From the NCBI GenBank assembly GCA_949297385.1, contig CASFSP010000041.1, forward strand, positions 1-38,005: a stretch of DNA of 38,005 nt, given 5' to 3'. Every line of letters starts with the position of its first letter. Positions within the stretch are counted from its first letter, which is position 1. Below, in pieces: positions 1-6,654 of this stretch. A program made the position numbers and the translations under genes. The notes below the pieces were generated by a model. It did no database searches. It was given only the letters and a program-made list of their open reading frames with translations, and was not told the origin of the DNA. The DNA comes from an uncultured Oscillospiraceae bacterium. Its GTDB lineage: Bacteria; Bacillota; Clostridia; Oscillospirales; Ruminococcaceae.

Positions 1-768
1 GTCGTACTTCCGCTGCTGCAAAAAGCTGATGAAAATTTCCTCAGCGGCCCTGTATTGTTTATCCAAAGCATTGCAGATATTGTTTTCGGCCGTCTGGACA
101 TAGTGCAGTTCATTTTTTACGCAATGTTTTCAATACCTGTGGCCTGCTATCTTTTCGGTCTGCTTTACGGCTCGGCCAGCAAAGAAAACCTGAGCACCTT
201 CACCGCTGAAAGCGCATCTCAGATACGTCGCAGCCTGCGTCTTGCCCACGGAATATCTTTGAAAATTGCGCTGTACACCGTATGTGCCGTTTACCTGATG
301 TTTATAATGTTGCAGGCAGACTATCTGCTGGGTGTTTTCGCCGGCAGGCTGTACCCCGGAATGACCTACGCCCAGTATGCCCGCAGCGGATTTTTTGAGC
401 TTTGCCAGGTGTGCGCCGTAAACCTTGCACTGCTGACAGCCGCTTTCCTGCTGAGCAAAGAAGACCGGGAAAAAGAAATTGAAAAGCCGTCTTTTCTGCT
501 GTGCCTGCTGTCCCTGGCGTTACTTTCCACCGCCACTGCAAAAATGATAATGTATATCAGCGCTTACGGGCTGACCGAAAAAAGAATAATCAGCACTGTT
601 TTTCTGGTATGGCTGGCCGTTGTATTTGTCATGTGTATAATCAGGCTGAAAAAGCAGTTTAACCTGACAAAAGCGGCGCTGATGACAGGCGCGGCCATGT
701 ACTGCATGCTGTTCTGCCTGGATCTTTATTCAATCAGCCGGAGTTACAACACTATTTTCGGATTCTGA
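1..768 (+). CDS. Polytopic membrane protein, DUF4173/DUF4153-like (3' part)
   Basis: The reading frame is open to the left window edge, so the start is missing; about 255 codons remain. Several hydrophobic segments of membrane-spanning length alternate with short charged loops, including a KEDREKEIEK linker and an RLKKQF loop near the end. A YARSGFFEL segment in the middle resembles the conserved Y-A-R-x-G-F-F-x-L block of DUF4173/DUF4153 membrane proteins, which have no established biochemical role. The frame ends in TGA. The next gene begins 17 bases downstream with its own ribosome binding site, so the two are probably co-transcribed. The family call rests on one motif and the topology; another uncharacterised integral membrane family is possible. 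Confidence 0.6.
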   Translation, partial: VVLPLLQKADENFLSGPVLFIQSIADIVFGRLDIVQFIFYAMFSIPVACYLFGLLYGSASKENLSTFTAESASQIRRSLRLAHGISLKIALYTVCAVYLMFIMLQADYLLGVFAGRLYPGMTYAQYARSGFFELCQVCAVNLALLTAAFLLSKEDREKEIEKPSFLLCLLSLALLSTATAKMIMYISAYGLTEKRIISTVFLVWLAVVFVMCIIRLKKQFNLTKAALMTGAAMYCMLFCLDLYSISRSYNTIFGF

Positions 769-785
769 TATGAAAGGAGAATAGC

Positions 786-1266
786 ATGAAAAAAGCTGTA
801 TTACCGCTGATATTGGCTATCTTATGCCTTGTTTATTTTGTTTTCAGCCGCCGGGAAAATCAGATAAAGCGCCGGATTGGAGTTGACATATCCGGCACAA
901 ACCTGATTTCGGAATATGACACCCACAGCGGCAACGGTGACGGGGTGTCCTGTTCGGTATATGATACAAAGGATACCGGATATAGACAGGCAGATAATCA
1001 AAAGCGGGAAATGGAAATCCCTGCCGGCAGACGATACAGTCCACACACTGCTGTGGGGAATAAGTGATGAAAGCAGTAAAATCGGACCGTATGTTTATGG
1101 CGAGAATGAGCAGCCGCTGGTAAAGTACACAGACAATGGATATTATATTCTTATCGACAGACACAGCGACGCAGGAGATATACTGGAACGAGGCTCCTTC
1201 AATTTTACCGTTGCCGTATACGACGCCGACAGGCAGTTGCTCTACTACTGCAAGCTGGATACTTAA
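786..1266 (+). pseudogene. Frameshifted small exported/anchored conserved hypothetical protein
   Basis: A good ribosome binding site (AAGGAGA, 773-779) precedes an ATG and an N-terminal hydrophobic signal or anchor segment (KKAVLPLILAILCLVYFVF). This frame continues through EYDTHSGNGDGVSC and runs out at 1067. The following frame (+1) carries KWKSLPADDTVHTLLWG, a DRHSD block and SFNFTVAVYDADRQLLYY, ending at 1266. From memory, clostridial hypothetical proteins carry these blocks in this order in one chain (D-T-H-G-G-F-H-G-D-G, then W-x-x-L-P-L, then D-R-H-S, then S-F-N-F-T). One indel between about 960 and 1000 therefore splits a gene of about 160 codons. The function of the family is unknown. 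The lesion could be a sequencing error, but other accessory genes here are also broken. Confidence 0.7.
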
Positions 1267-1283
1267 ACACATCATCAAAGTAA

Positions 1284-1312
1284 TTGACTTTTTATCAGAT
1301 TGATTATAGAAT
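1284..1312 (+). promoter_or_regulatory. Sigma-A-type promoter for the 72-aa gene
   Basis: TTGACT (1284-1289) and TAGAAT (1307-1312) are separated by 17 bases. The predicted start of transcription lies about 20 bases before the ribosome binding site of the gene at 1343, so this small gene has its own promoter. Confidence 0.65.
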
Positions 1313-1342
1313 ATTATCAATAAAAATAAAAAGAGGTCAATT

Positions 1343-1561
1343 ATGAAAGCAAGAATTCCCAAACACAGAGAATTTGTAATATCAATGGAAGAAGATTACG
1401 AAAAGGCAGACGAATGCTGGGCACGGCTTCAGCAGATTGTCAAAGACTATGAAAAAGAAGGCAAAAACATTTTTACCAAAACTTTCATAGAAGACAACGA
1501 AGACAAAGTAAAGGCCTTGCAGGAAGTATACGAATTCACCTATACCATAGAAGAAAAATAA
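1343..1561 (+). CDS. Small acidic hypothetical protein, 72 aa
   Basis: An AGAGGT ribosome binding site precedes the ATG, and a dedicated promoter and a strong terminator flank the gene, which supports real expression. The product is highly charged, rich in Glu, Lys and Asp, and looks mostly helical: a YEKADECWARLQQIVKDYEK helix, then a KVKALQEVYEFTYTIEEK tail. It has no signal peptide, membrane segment or metal-binding cluster. I do not recognise a family. As a monocistronic, soluble small protein it could be a regulator or adaptor, but nothing in the sequence shows a function. Confidence 0.6.
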   Translation: MKARIPKHREFVISMEEDYEKADECWARLQQIVKDYEKEGKNIFTKTFIEDNEDKVKALQEVYEFTYTIEEK

Positions 1562-1564
1562 TCC

Positions 1565-1595
1565 AAAAGCAGGCCTTTGCCTGCTTTTGTTTTTT
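1565..1595 (+). terminator. Intrinsic terminator after the 72-aa gene
   Basis: A perfect 10-bp stem (AAAAGCAGGC paired with GCCTGCTTTT) with a four-base loop is followed by a run of T. It lies between the stop at 1561 and the ribosome binding site of the next gene. Confidence 0.85.
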
Positions 1596-1609
1596 GAAAG
1601 GAGATATTT

Positions 1610-2371
1610 ATGCAGTTGTTTGACAGCCACGCCCACTACGAAGACGCCATGTTTTCCGCCGACAGATACGAAAGGCTGGAACGGATAAAAAACAGTGATG
1701 TAAAATACATTCTGAACTGTTGCAGCGATGTGGAGGTTATGGACACCGTTATTGACATAATAGAAAAATATGATTTTGCCTACGGCAGTATAGGCGTACA
1801 CCCCCACTGGACAGCACAGACACCCGATGACTATCTGGAAAAGGTGGAGAAGCTGGCCGCCCACCCGAAAGTTGCGGCCATCGGTGAAATAGGCCTGGAC
1901 TACTTCTGGGACGAGCCGAAGGATTTACAGAAAAGAATTTTTATACAGCAGCTGGAACTGGCAAAAAGACTGGATATGCCGGTGATAATCCACGACCGCG
2001 ACGCCCACGAAGACACCATCGAGATATTGGAGCAGTACAAACCCCGGGGTATACTTCACCGCTATTCCGGGCCGGTTGATATTCTGCAAAGAGCCTTTGA
2101 TTTCGGCATGTATGTCAGCTTCAACAACGACCTTACATACCCTGCCTGGAACAAGGCTCCGATAGAATGTCTTATGAAAACTCCATGGGACAGATTGTTG
2201 ATAGAAACTGACTGCCCCTATGCCCCGCCTTTTGAAAGAGAAAATGACAGGTGCGAAGCCGCCGATGTGGCCAGGGTAGTAAAGGAAATAGCCCGCCTGC
2301 GCGGTGTCAGCGAAGAGTTTGTGGCAAAGGTTTCCATGGAAAACGCAAAAAAAGTATACCGAATTAAATAA
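1610..2371 (+). CDS. TatD family metal-dependent hydrolase
   Basis: The 253-aa length fits the TatD amidohydrolase-like TIM barrel family, whose members act as DNases or on small substrates with divalent metal. The metal ligands are visible in order: SHAHY (H7, H9), GEIGLDY (E93), VIIHDRDAH (H128), ILHRYSG (H150) and IETDCPY (D201). The SHAHYED start and HRYSG variant place it in the clostridial branch often found as a stand-alone gene. Start is the ATG after AAAGGAGAT (1598-1606). It sits immediately downstream of a terminator, and no clear promoter was seen in the 15-base space, so it may depend on readthrough. Substrate is unknown. Confidence 0.9.
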   Translation: MQLFDSHAHYEDAMFSADRYERLERIKNSDVKYILNCCSDVEVMDTVIDIIEKYDFAYGSIGVHPHWTAQTPDDYLEKVEKLAAHPKVAAIGEIGLDYFWDEPKDLQKRIFIQQLELAKRLDMPVIIHDRDAHEDTIEILEQYKPRGILHRYSGPVDILQRAFDFGMYVSFNNDLTYPAWNKAPIECLMKTPWDRLLIETDCPYAPPFERENDRCEAADVARVVKEIARLRGVSEEFVAKVSMENAKKVYRIK

Positions 2372-2397
2372 AATATACGCCGGCCTTGTAAAATAAA

Positions 2398-2425
2398 TTG
2401 CACCGGCGTTCTTTAATGGTATAAT
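2398..2425 (+). promoter_or_regulatory. Promoter of the flavodoxin-like gene
   Basis: TTGCAC (2398-2403) and TATAAT (2420-2425) are 16 bases apart, and the -10 box carries an extended TG motif (TGGTATAAT). The -35 region overlaps the right arm of a weak inverted repeat (ACGCCGG near 2377, CCGGCGT at 2403-2409) that follows the tatD gene and may act as a weak terminator. Confidence 0.65.
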
Positions 2426-2456
2426 TTAATTAAAATAATGCACGGAGGTAATTTTT

Positions 2457-2939
2457 ATGAAAATTTCCATCATCTATTTTACCGAAAGCGGAAATACCGC
2501 CAAAGCAGCCGAAATCATCAAAGACGGAATGATGAAGGTTGAGGGTACAGAGGTAAAACTGTTCGGCCTGGATGCCATTGACGAAGAGTATGTATCCGCC
2601 AGCGACGCGGTACTTTTCGGCGCACCTACATACTATGCAGGTATAGCTTGACAGCTGGTAAAATTCTTCCATGAAACCAAAATTTCGTTTGCCGGCAAAC
2701 TGGGCGCCGCTTTCTCCACTGCAGGTTACGAACAGGGCGGCAGCGAAGTGGTTCTCAGCGACATAATTTCATTTATGATGTCCAAAGGTATGCTGTGCTA
2801 TTCCGGCGGCACCGCTCTGGGTCAGCCTTTCACCCATCTGGGTGCAAACGGATTCTCTGACAGGATCGAAGACAGGCGCGATGTTTTCGAAGCTTTGGGC
2901 CAGAGGGTAGCTGCAAAGGCAAAAGAACTGTTTGAATAA
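2457..2939 (+). pseudogene. Flavodoxin-like / WrbA-type FMN protein interrupted by in-frame TGA
   Basis: The gene has a strong ribosome binding site (GGAGG) and a single uninterrupted frame of 160 codons except for one TGA at 2649-2651. The N-terminal TESGNT (residues 8-13) is the FMN phosphate-binding loop. VLFGAPTYYAGIA, just before the stop, is the second flavin-binding loop, and QLVKFF, GKLGAAFSTAG and YSGGTALGQPFTHLGAN follow in the same frame. Flavodoxin-like quinone reductases normally have Trp at the position of the TGA (P-T-Y-Y-A-x-x-W-Q). The simplest reading is a TGG to TGA nonsense mutation. TGA is used as an ordinary stop in neighbouring genes, so the whole genome has not reassigned it. 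Readthrough could still give full-length protein. Role: redox, NAD(P)H-dependent quinone or flavin reduction. Confidence 0.8.
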
Positions 2940-2986
2940 TCTTTAATTCTTTCTTCTGCAAAAACTTGCAGAAATTTTCGAAAAAC

Positions 2987-3016
2987 AAAAACCGGCGTAT
3001 AAAACGCCGGTTTTTT
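2987..3016. terminator. Bidirectional terminator between converging units
   Basis: A 12-bp stem (AAAAACCGGCGT / ACGCCGGTTTTT) with loop ATAAA is flanked by A and T runs, so it can end both the flavodoxin-like gene (+) and the amino acid transporter operon (-). A second small hairpin (TTCTGCA / TGCAGAA, 2954-2973) lies just before it. Confidence 0.85.
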
Positions 3017-3024
3017 GTTTTATA

Positions 3025-3750
3025 TCAGTAAAGAACTTTTCCCAAAAATTCTTTTGTCCTGAGGTTCTGCGGATGATTGAACACCTGGTCCGGTGTGCCG
3101 GATTCGGCAATGACTCCGCCTTCCATAAACAGCACCCTGTCTGCCACCTCTTTGGCAAATCCCATTTCATGGGTTACTATAACAGCAGTGATACCATCAT
3201 TCACCAGGTCTTTTATAACCTGCAACACTTCGCCTACCATCTCCGGGTCCAGCGCGCTGGTGGGCTCGTCAAACAGCATCACATCCGGCTCCATGGCCAA
3301 AGCCCTTACTATGGCAAGACGCTGTTTCTGTCCGCCGGAAAGACGGCGGGGATATTCATCCTTTTTGTCCAGCAGGCCAACCCTGTCCAGCAGTTTGCAG
3401 GCCATCTCTTCTGCTTCCTGTTTGGTTTTCTTTTTCAGCAGGACCGGAGCCATGGTTATGTTTTCCAGCACGGTCATGTGCGGGAAAACATTGAAATGCT
3501 GGAACACCATGCCCATTTTCTGGCGGTGTTTGTCCAGGTTGGTTTTCTCTTTGGTGATGTCCACACCTTCAAATATTATGCTGCCCTGTGTGGGTGTTTC
3601 CAGTAGGTTAAGACAGCGCAGGAAGGTGCTCTTGCCGCCGCCGGACGGGCCGATGACAGCCACAACTTCACCTTTTTTGATGTGTTCGTTTACACCTTTC
3701 AGCACTTCCAGATTGCCAAAGGATTTATGTAAATTTTCTACCTTAATCAC
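3025..3750 (-). CDS. glnQ: Polar amino acid ABC transporter ATP-binding protein (GlnQ type)
   Basis: The 241-aa protein is the nucleotide-binding subunit of a polar amino acid importer and drives uptake by ATP hydrolysis at the inner face of the membrane. All motifs are intact: Walker [10 protein letters not shown] (34-42), Q-loop in FQHFNVFP (Q84), signature LSGGQ (137-141), Walker B VMLFDE (157-162) and H-loop THEMGF (H194). The [11 protein letters not shown] and [13 protein letters not shown] segments are typical of the GlnQ/ArtP/HisP branch. Its start overlaps the end of the permease gene by 8 bases, giving translational coupling. It is the last gene of the operon. The exact amino acid cannot be told from the ATPase; the symbol marks the family, not the substrate. 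Confidence 0.93.
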   Translation of the reverse strand: MIKVENLHKSFGNLEVLKGVNEHIKKGEVVAVIGPSGGGKSTFLRCLNLLETPTQGSIIFEGVDITKEKTNLDKHRQKMGMVFQHFNVFPHMTVLENITMAPVLLKKKTKQEAEEMACKLLDRVGLLDKKDEYPRRLSGGQKQRLAIVRALAMEPDVMLFDEPTSALDPEMVGEVLQVIKDLVNDGITAVIVTHEMGFAKEVADRVLFMEGGVIAESGTPDQVFNHPQNLRTKEFLGKVLY

Positions 3751-4423
3751 TTGTACTCATTCTCCTTTCAATAACCGCAACCAACTTGCTGAGGGTAAAT
3801 GTCAGCACAAAGTAGATTATAGCTATTATGATAAGCGGCTCTATAACCAGATATGTCGCACCGTTTATTGTCTTGTACCGCGTCATGACTTCTTCGCCAA
3901 AGAATGTGGAAGCCAGAGATGTCTCTTTTATCATCATGATAAATTCATTGCACAGTGCAGGCAGTATATTTTTTACAGCCTGAGGTATTATAACCTTGAA
4001 CATTGCCTGACTTTCGCTGAGGCCCAGGCACCTGGCGGCCTCCATCTGACCATGGTCAACTGCTTCAATGCCGGCACGGAATATTTCAGACACATAGGCT
4101 GCACTGTTGCATATCAGTGCCAGGGCTATCTGCCAGAACTTATGCTCTTCAAGAAAAGGAATCTGCTCTGCGACCCAGAAATAGAAAAAATACAGCTGCA
4201 AAAGTATAGGTGTGCCACGGACAAATTCTATATAGGCACTTGCTATAAATGAAATGGGTTTAAATTTGCTTTTTCTCATCAATGCCAGCAAAAGGCCAAA
4301 CACAACACCACCGGCAACAGCAACTGCCGAATATTCCAATGTTACAATTGTACCTTTTACAAACAATGTGCTGTACCTTTGCAGTACTTTTATAACATTC
4401 TCAAAAATTGTTACAAAACTCAC
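3743..4423 (-). CDS. Polar amino acid ABC transporter permease
   Basis: This 226-aa HisM/GlnP-type permease has a long N-terminal hydrophobic segment containing [21 protein letters not shown] and an [14 protein letters not shown] block, which is the family signature of polar amino acid permeases. The cytoplasmic coupling loop [22 protein letters not shown] contacts the ATPase, and the C-terminal EMTSLAS-like segment is present as IKETSLAS. Start is a GTG (4421-4423) with GGAAGGAG upstream. Only one permease gene is present, so a homodimer is expected. It lies between the binding protein gene and the ATPase gene, and an RNA hairpin (4443-4469) separates it from the former. Confidence 0.92.
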   Translation of the reverse strand: MSFVTIFENVIKVLQRYSTLFVKGTIVTLEYSAVAVAGGVVFGLLLALMRKSKFKPISFIASAYIEFVRGTPILLQLYFFYFWVAEQIPFLEEHKFWQIALALICNSAAYVSEIFRAGIEAVDHGQMEAARCLGLSESQAMFKVIIPQAVKNILPALCNEFIMMIKETSLASTFFGEEVMTRYKTINGATYLVIEPLIIIAIIYFVLTFTLSKLVAVIERRMSTSD

Positions 4424-4442
4424 AATATCTCCTTCCTGCAGA

Positions 4443-4469
4443 CGGCAGGGCCGCTTTCGCGCCCTGCCG
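4443..4469 (-). promoter_or_regulatory. Intercistronic hairpin between binding protein and permease genes
   Basis: A perfect 9-bp GC-rich stem (CGGCAGGGC / GCCCTGCCG) with a nine-base loop lies in the 69-base gap. On the minus strand it is followed by TCTGCAGG rather than a T run, so it is not a typical terminator. Such hairpins commonly protect the upstream mRNA 3' end, raising binding protein levels above membrane components. Confidence 0.6.
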
Positions 4470-4492
4470 GACTGTCAGTTTATTTTTATTTA

Positions 4493-5362
4493 TTATTCTT
4501 CTTCTACATCAATACCCAATGACTTGGCGTATTCCATCGCATCGGCTTTCCACTGGGGGAACAGGCCCTCTGCTGTGGCTTTTTCAATGGCTTCGTTTAT
4601 CTTGGCCATCAGCTCTGTCTGGCCTTTCTGGGCAATTGCTATCGTACCCTCTGACTCGTATTCGAATTCAAAGACAGATATACCTATTTCATCGTAGTTT
4701 TCGCAATATCCGATAGCCGTGTCATATGCGCATACCAGACCGTCCACCTTGCCGGTAGCAACCATCATAATGCCGTCGTTGAGTGATGTGATGTATTCCA
4801 TCTGCACATCAGCGGGCAGCTGTTCAACAGCCAGGTTGTACTGCAATGAACCGTTCTGCACAGCAAGCTTTTTGCCGGAAAAATCTTCGGCTGTCTTATA
4901 ATTTTCTTCTGTGCCGGCGGGAACTATAACGATATGTTCCGGCAGGCCGTCATCAACATCCGGCGCATCCCAGTTGTAATGTACTGAACATTCCATATTC
5001 TCTTCACGGTCGGGCAGTTTAGCATAGCCGTTCAGTGAAAAGTCCACCTTGCCGGTAGCGGCAGCGGCCTGGCATGTCTGGAAATCCAGCTGCTCTATCT
5101 TCAGATCAACACCGATGTAATCGGCTATGTATTTTGCCAGTTCTATATCACAGCCTACAACAGCATCCTGCCCCTCTTTGTTGGGGTCGATAAATTCGTT
5201 GGGGGCAAAGTCAGGGCTTACCGCAACTGTGATATAACCCTTCTGCATAACTTCTTCCAATTTGTTGGCCGCAGCCTGGCTTTCAGAATTGCCTTCTGAC
5301 GAACAGGCAACCATCGACAATGACATCAGTGCTGCCAGTGCAAAAGCAAATAACTTTTTCAT
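4493..5362 (-). CDS. Amino acid ABC transporter substrate-binding lipoprotein
   Basis: The 289-aa protein starts with a lipoprotein signal peptide (MKK, hydrophobic core, lipobox MVAC with C20), so it should be anchored to the outer face of the membrane. The mature part is a family 3 solute-binding protein with the expected two-lobe layout. TVAVSPDFAPNEF is the first strand-loop, VVGCDIELAKYIADYIG the next, then LDFQTCQAAAATGKVDF and KLAVQNGS, and VATGKVDGLVCAYD follows. The C-terminal EKATAEGLFPQWKADAMEYAKSLG segment is a typical closing helix. It heads the operon after a consensus promoter (5420-5448) and has AGGAGA before the ATG. Substrate is unresolved; the LPDRE block holds the Arg likely to bind the amino acid carboxylate. 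Confidence 0.92.
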   Translation of the reverse strand: MKKLFAFALAALMSLSMVACSSEGNSESQAAANKLEEVMQKGYITVAVSPDFAPNEFIDPNKEGQDAVVGCDIELAKYIADYIGVDLKIEQLDFQTCQAAAATGKVDFSLNGYAKLPDREENMECSVHYNWDAPDVDDGLPEHIVIVPAGTEENYKTAEDFSGKKLAVQNGSLQYNLAVEQLPADVQMEYITSLNDGIMMVATGKVDGLVCAYDTAIGYCENYDEIGISVFEFEYESEGTIAIAQKGQTELMAKINEAIEKATAEGLFPQWKADAMEYAKSLGIDVEEE

Positions 5363-5419
5363 AATAAATCTTCTCCTGTGTTTATATATTTTAAATTGTA
5401 CTTTGTTTTGTATGACTGT

Positions 5420-5448
5420 ATTGTACTCTTATTTTTATTCGTTGTCAA
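5420..5448 (-). promoter_or_regulatory. Consensus promoter of the amino acid ABC operon
   Basis: On the minus strand TTGACA (5443-5448) and TACAAT (5420-5425) are exactly 17 bases apart, close to ideal for the housekeeping sigma factor. The leader to the first gene is only about 50 bases, leaving no room for a large riboswitch. Confidence 0.8.
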
Positions 5449-5719
5449 TGTATATTTATAGAAATTAATAAATTTGTAAGATTGCATAATTAGTTTTTCC
5501 ATTACAAATTATTTTTATTGATATTGTCAGTTTTTTTCATCTTTTTTCTTGAATTTCAGCTCATTAATATGCTTTTATTATTAAAAATACTTATTATCAT
5601 AATAAATATACATATGTTTTTTAAAGTTTTCCGCTTTTTATTCATTTTAAAATTTTATTGCCGCCAAATATCATACTAAATTTTATGCAATCGCACATCG
5701 GCTTAATATTCCGTCGTGC
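5449..5719. other. AT-rich non-coding spacer between divergent transporter operons
   Basis: The whole gap (5363-5778) separates two divergently transcribed transporter operons. Outside the two promoters it is very AT-rich with long T and A runs. I saw no coding frame with a ribosome binding site, no tRNA-like fold and no recognisable vitamin riboswitch. Some GC-containing sequence near 5660-5735 (GCCGCC twice) has no assigned role. Confidence 0.6.
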
Positions 5720-5748
5720 TTGTTATATGGCCGCCTTTATGATATATT
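5720..5748 (+). promoter_or_regulatory. Probable promoter of the ECF transporter operon
   Basis: TTGTTA (5720-5725) and TATATT (5743-5748) have a 17-base spacer and lie about 30 bases before the first gene. The boxes are imperfect, so confidence is moderate. Confidence 0.5.
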
Positions 5749-5778
5749 TATCTATTATATACATATATACAGGAAATA

Positions 5779-6654
5779 ATGGTTTTAAACATGTTTGACA
5801 TATACTCTTTACATCCGGCTGTGACCGGTATATATTTTATCGTCGTTATAATTTTTACCGCACTTTTTGTACATCCGGTATTTGTGCTTTTAAACGTTGT
5901 GCTTTCCTTTGCCACATGCCTATGCTGTTGCAAAAAAGAAGTGACGGTCAGCACGCCCTACACCTTGGGCTTCGGTGCTGCCATCACATTGATAAACCCA
6001 CTGCTTAACAGCCGGGGAGATACTGTTCTGTTCACTTTTTTCGGGCGCAATTACACTTTGCAGGCCCTTATATACGGTGCCGTGCTGGCTGGTATCTTTG
6101 TTTGCAGTATAAACTGGTTTACCTGTCTGGGCAAAGTTCTGGACAGTGATAAAATTTTGTTTTTATTCGGCGGGAAATTTCCCTATGTATGCCGGATGCT
6201 TTCAATGGTAATAGGCCTTGTTCCGTTTTTCCAAAGCAAAATGGAAGAAATAAGGCAGGTACAAAGTACCATAAAAAAAGAAAAAAGCAGCTTGAAAAGG
6301 TCTTTGGGTGCACTTAATACAGCTTTCGGATACGCATTTGAACATGCTGTACAGCTGTCATTTGCAATGAAAAACCGCGGCTGGGGCGCCGAAAAGACAA
6401 CCAGGTACCGTACATACCCGTTTAAAGTCCGGGATACCGCTGTATTTCTGTTTTGCTTTATAGGGTCAGCCGGTACGGCAACCCTGGCGTTTTCAGATGC
6501 CTGCGGCGCAGTTTTCACTCCGGTTTTACAGGCGGCGCCAATGAGCCCAAAACTGGCTGCCGGTGCCGTATGCTACACATTTTTTCTTCTTATGCCGGTT
6601 ATTTTAAAAGTATTAAAGGAGATACAATGGCAATTTTTGAAATCAAAAATCTGA
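5779..6654 (+). CDS. ecfT: ECF transporter transmembrane T protein
   Basis: The 291-aa protein is the membrane scaffold of an energy-coupling factor vitamin transporter: it joins the ATPases to the substrate-specific S protein. It has several hydrophobic helices at the N-terminus, a long cytoplasmic helical region (residues about 150-200, including EEIRQVQSTIKKEKSS) and an AMKNRGWG motif. That motif matches the conserved A-x-x-x-R-G coupling motif of EcfT proteins. Two more hydrophobic segments follow. The ATG at 5779 has only a weak AGGAAA upstream; a second ATG four codons later is possible. Its 3' end overlaps the ATPase gene by 28 bases. Confidence 0.85.
   Translation: MVLNMFDIYSLHPAVTGIYFIVVIIFTALFVHPVFVLLNVVLSFATCLCCCKKEVTVSTPYTLGFGAAITLINPLLNSRGDTVLFTFFGRNYTLQALIYGAVLAGIFVCSINWFTCLGKVLDSDKILFLFGGKFPYVCRMLSMVIGLVPFFQSKMEEIRQVQSTIKKEKSSLKRSLGALNTAFGYAFEHAVQLSFAMKNRGWGAEKTTRYRTYPFKVRDTAVFLFCFIGSAGTATLAFSDACGAVFTPVLQAAPMSPKLAAGAVCYTFFLLMPVILKVLKEIQWQFLKSKI

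Noticed and set aside
2457-2939. Selenocysteine at the in-frame TGA
   Set aside because: The position is normally Trp, not Cys, in this family, and no convincing stem-loop of the bacterial SECIS type was seen just after the TGA.
3077-4252. Long plus-strand open frame of about 390 codons across the amino acid transporter genes
   Set aside because: It is antisense to two clear ABC transporter genes, has no ribosome binding site and has no recognisable domains.
6453-6626. N-terminal extension of the fused ECF ATPase
   Set aside because: It would lie wholly within ecfT and has no domain content, and the ATG at 6627 has a strong ribosome binding site.
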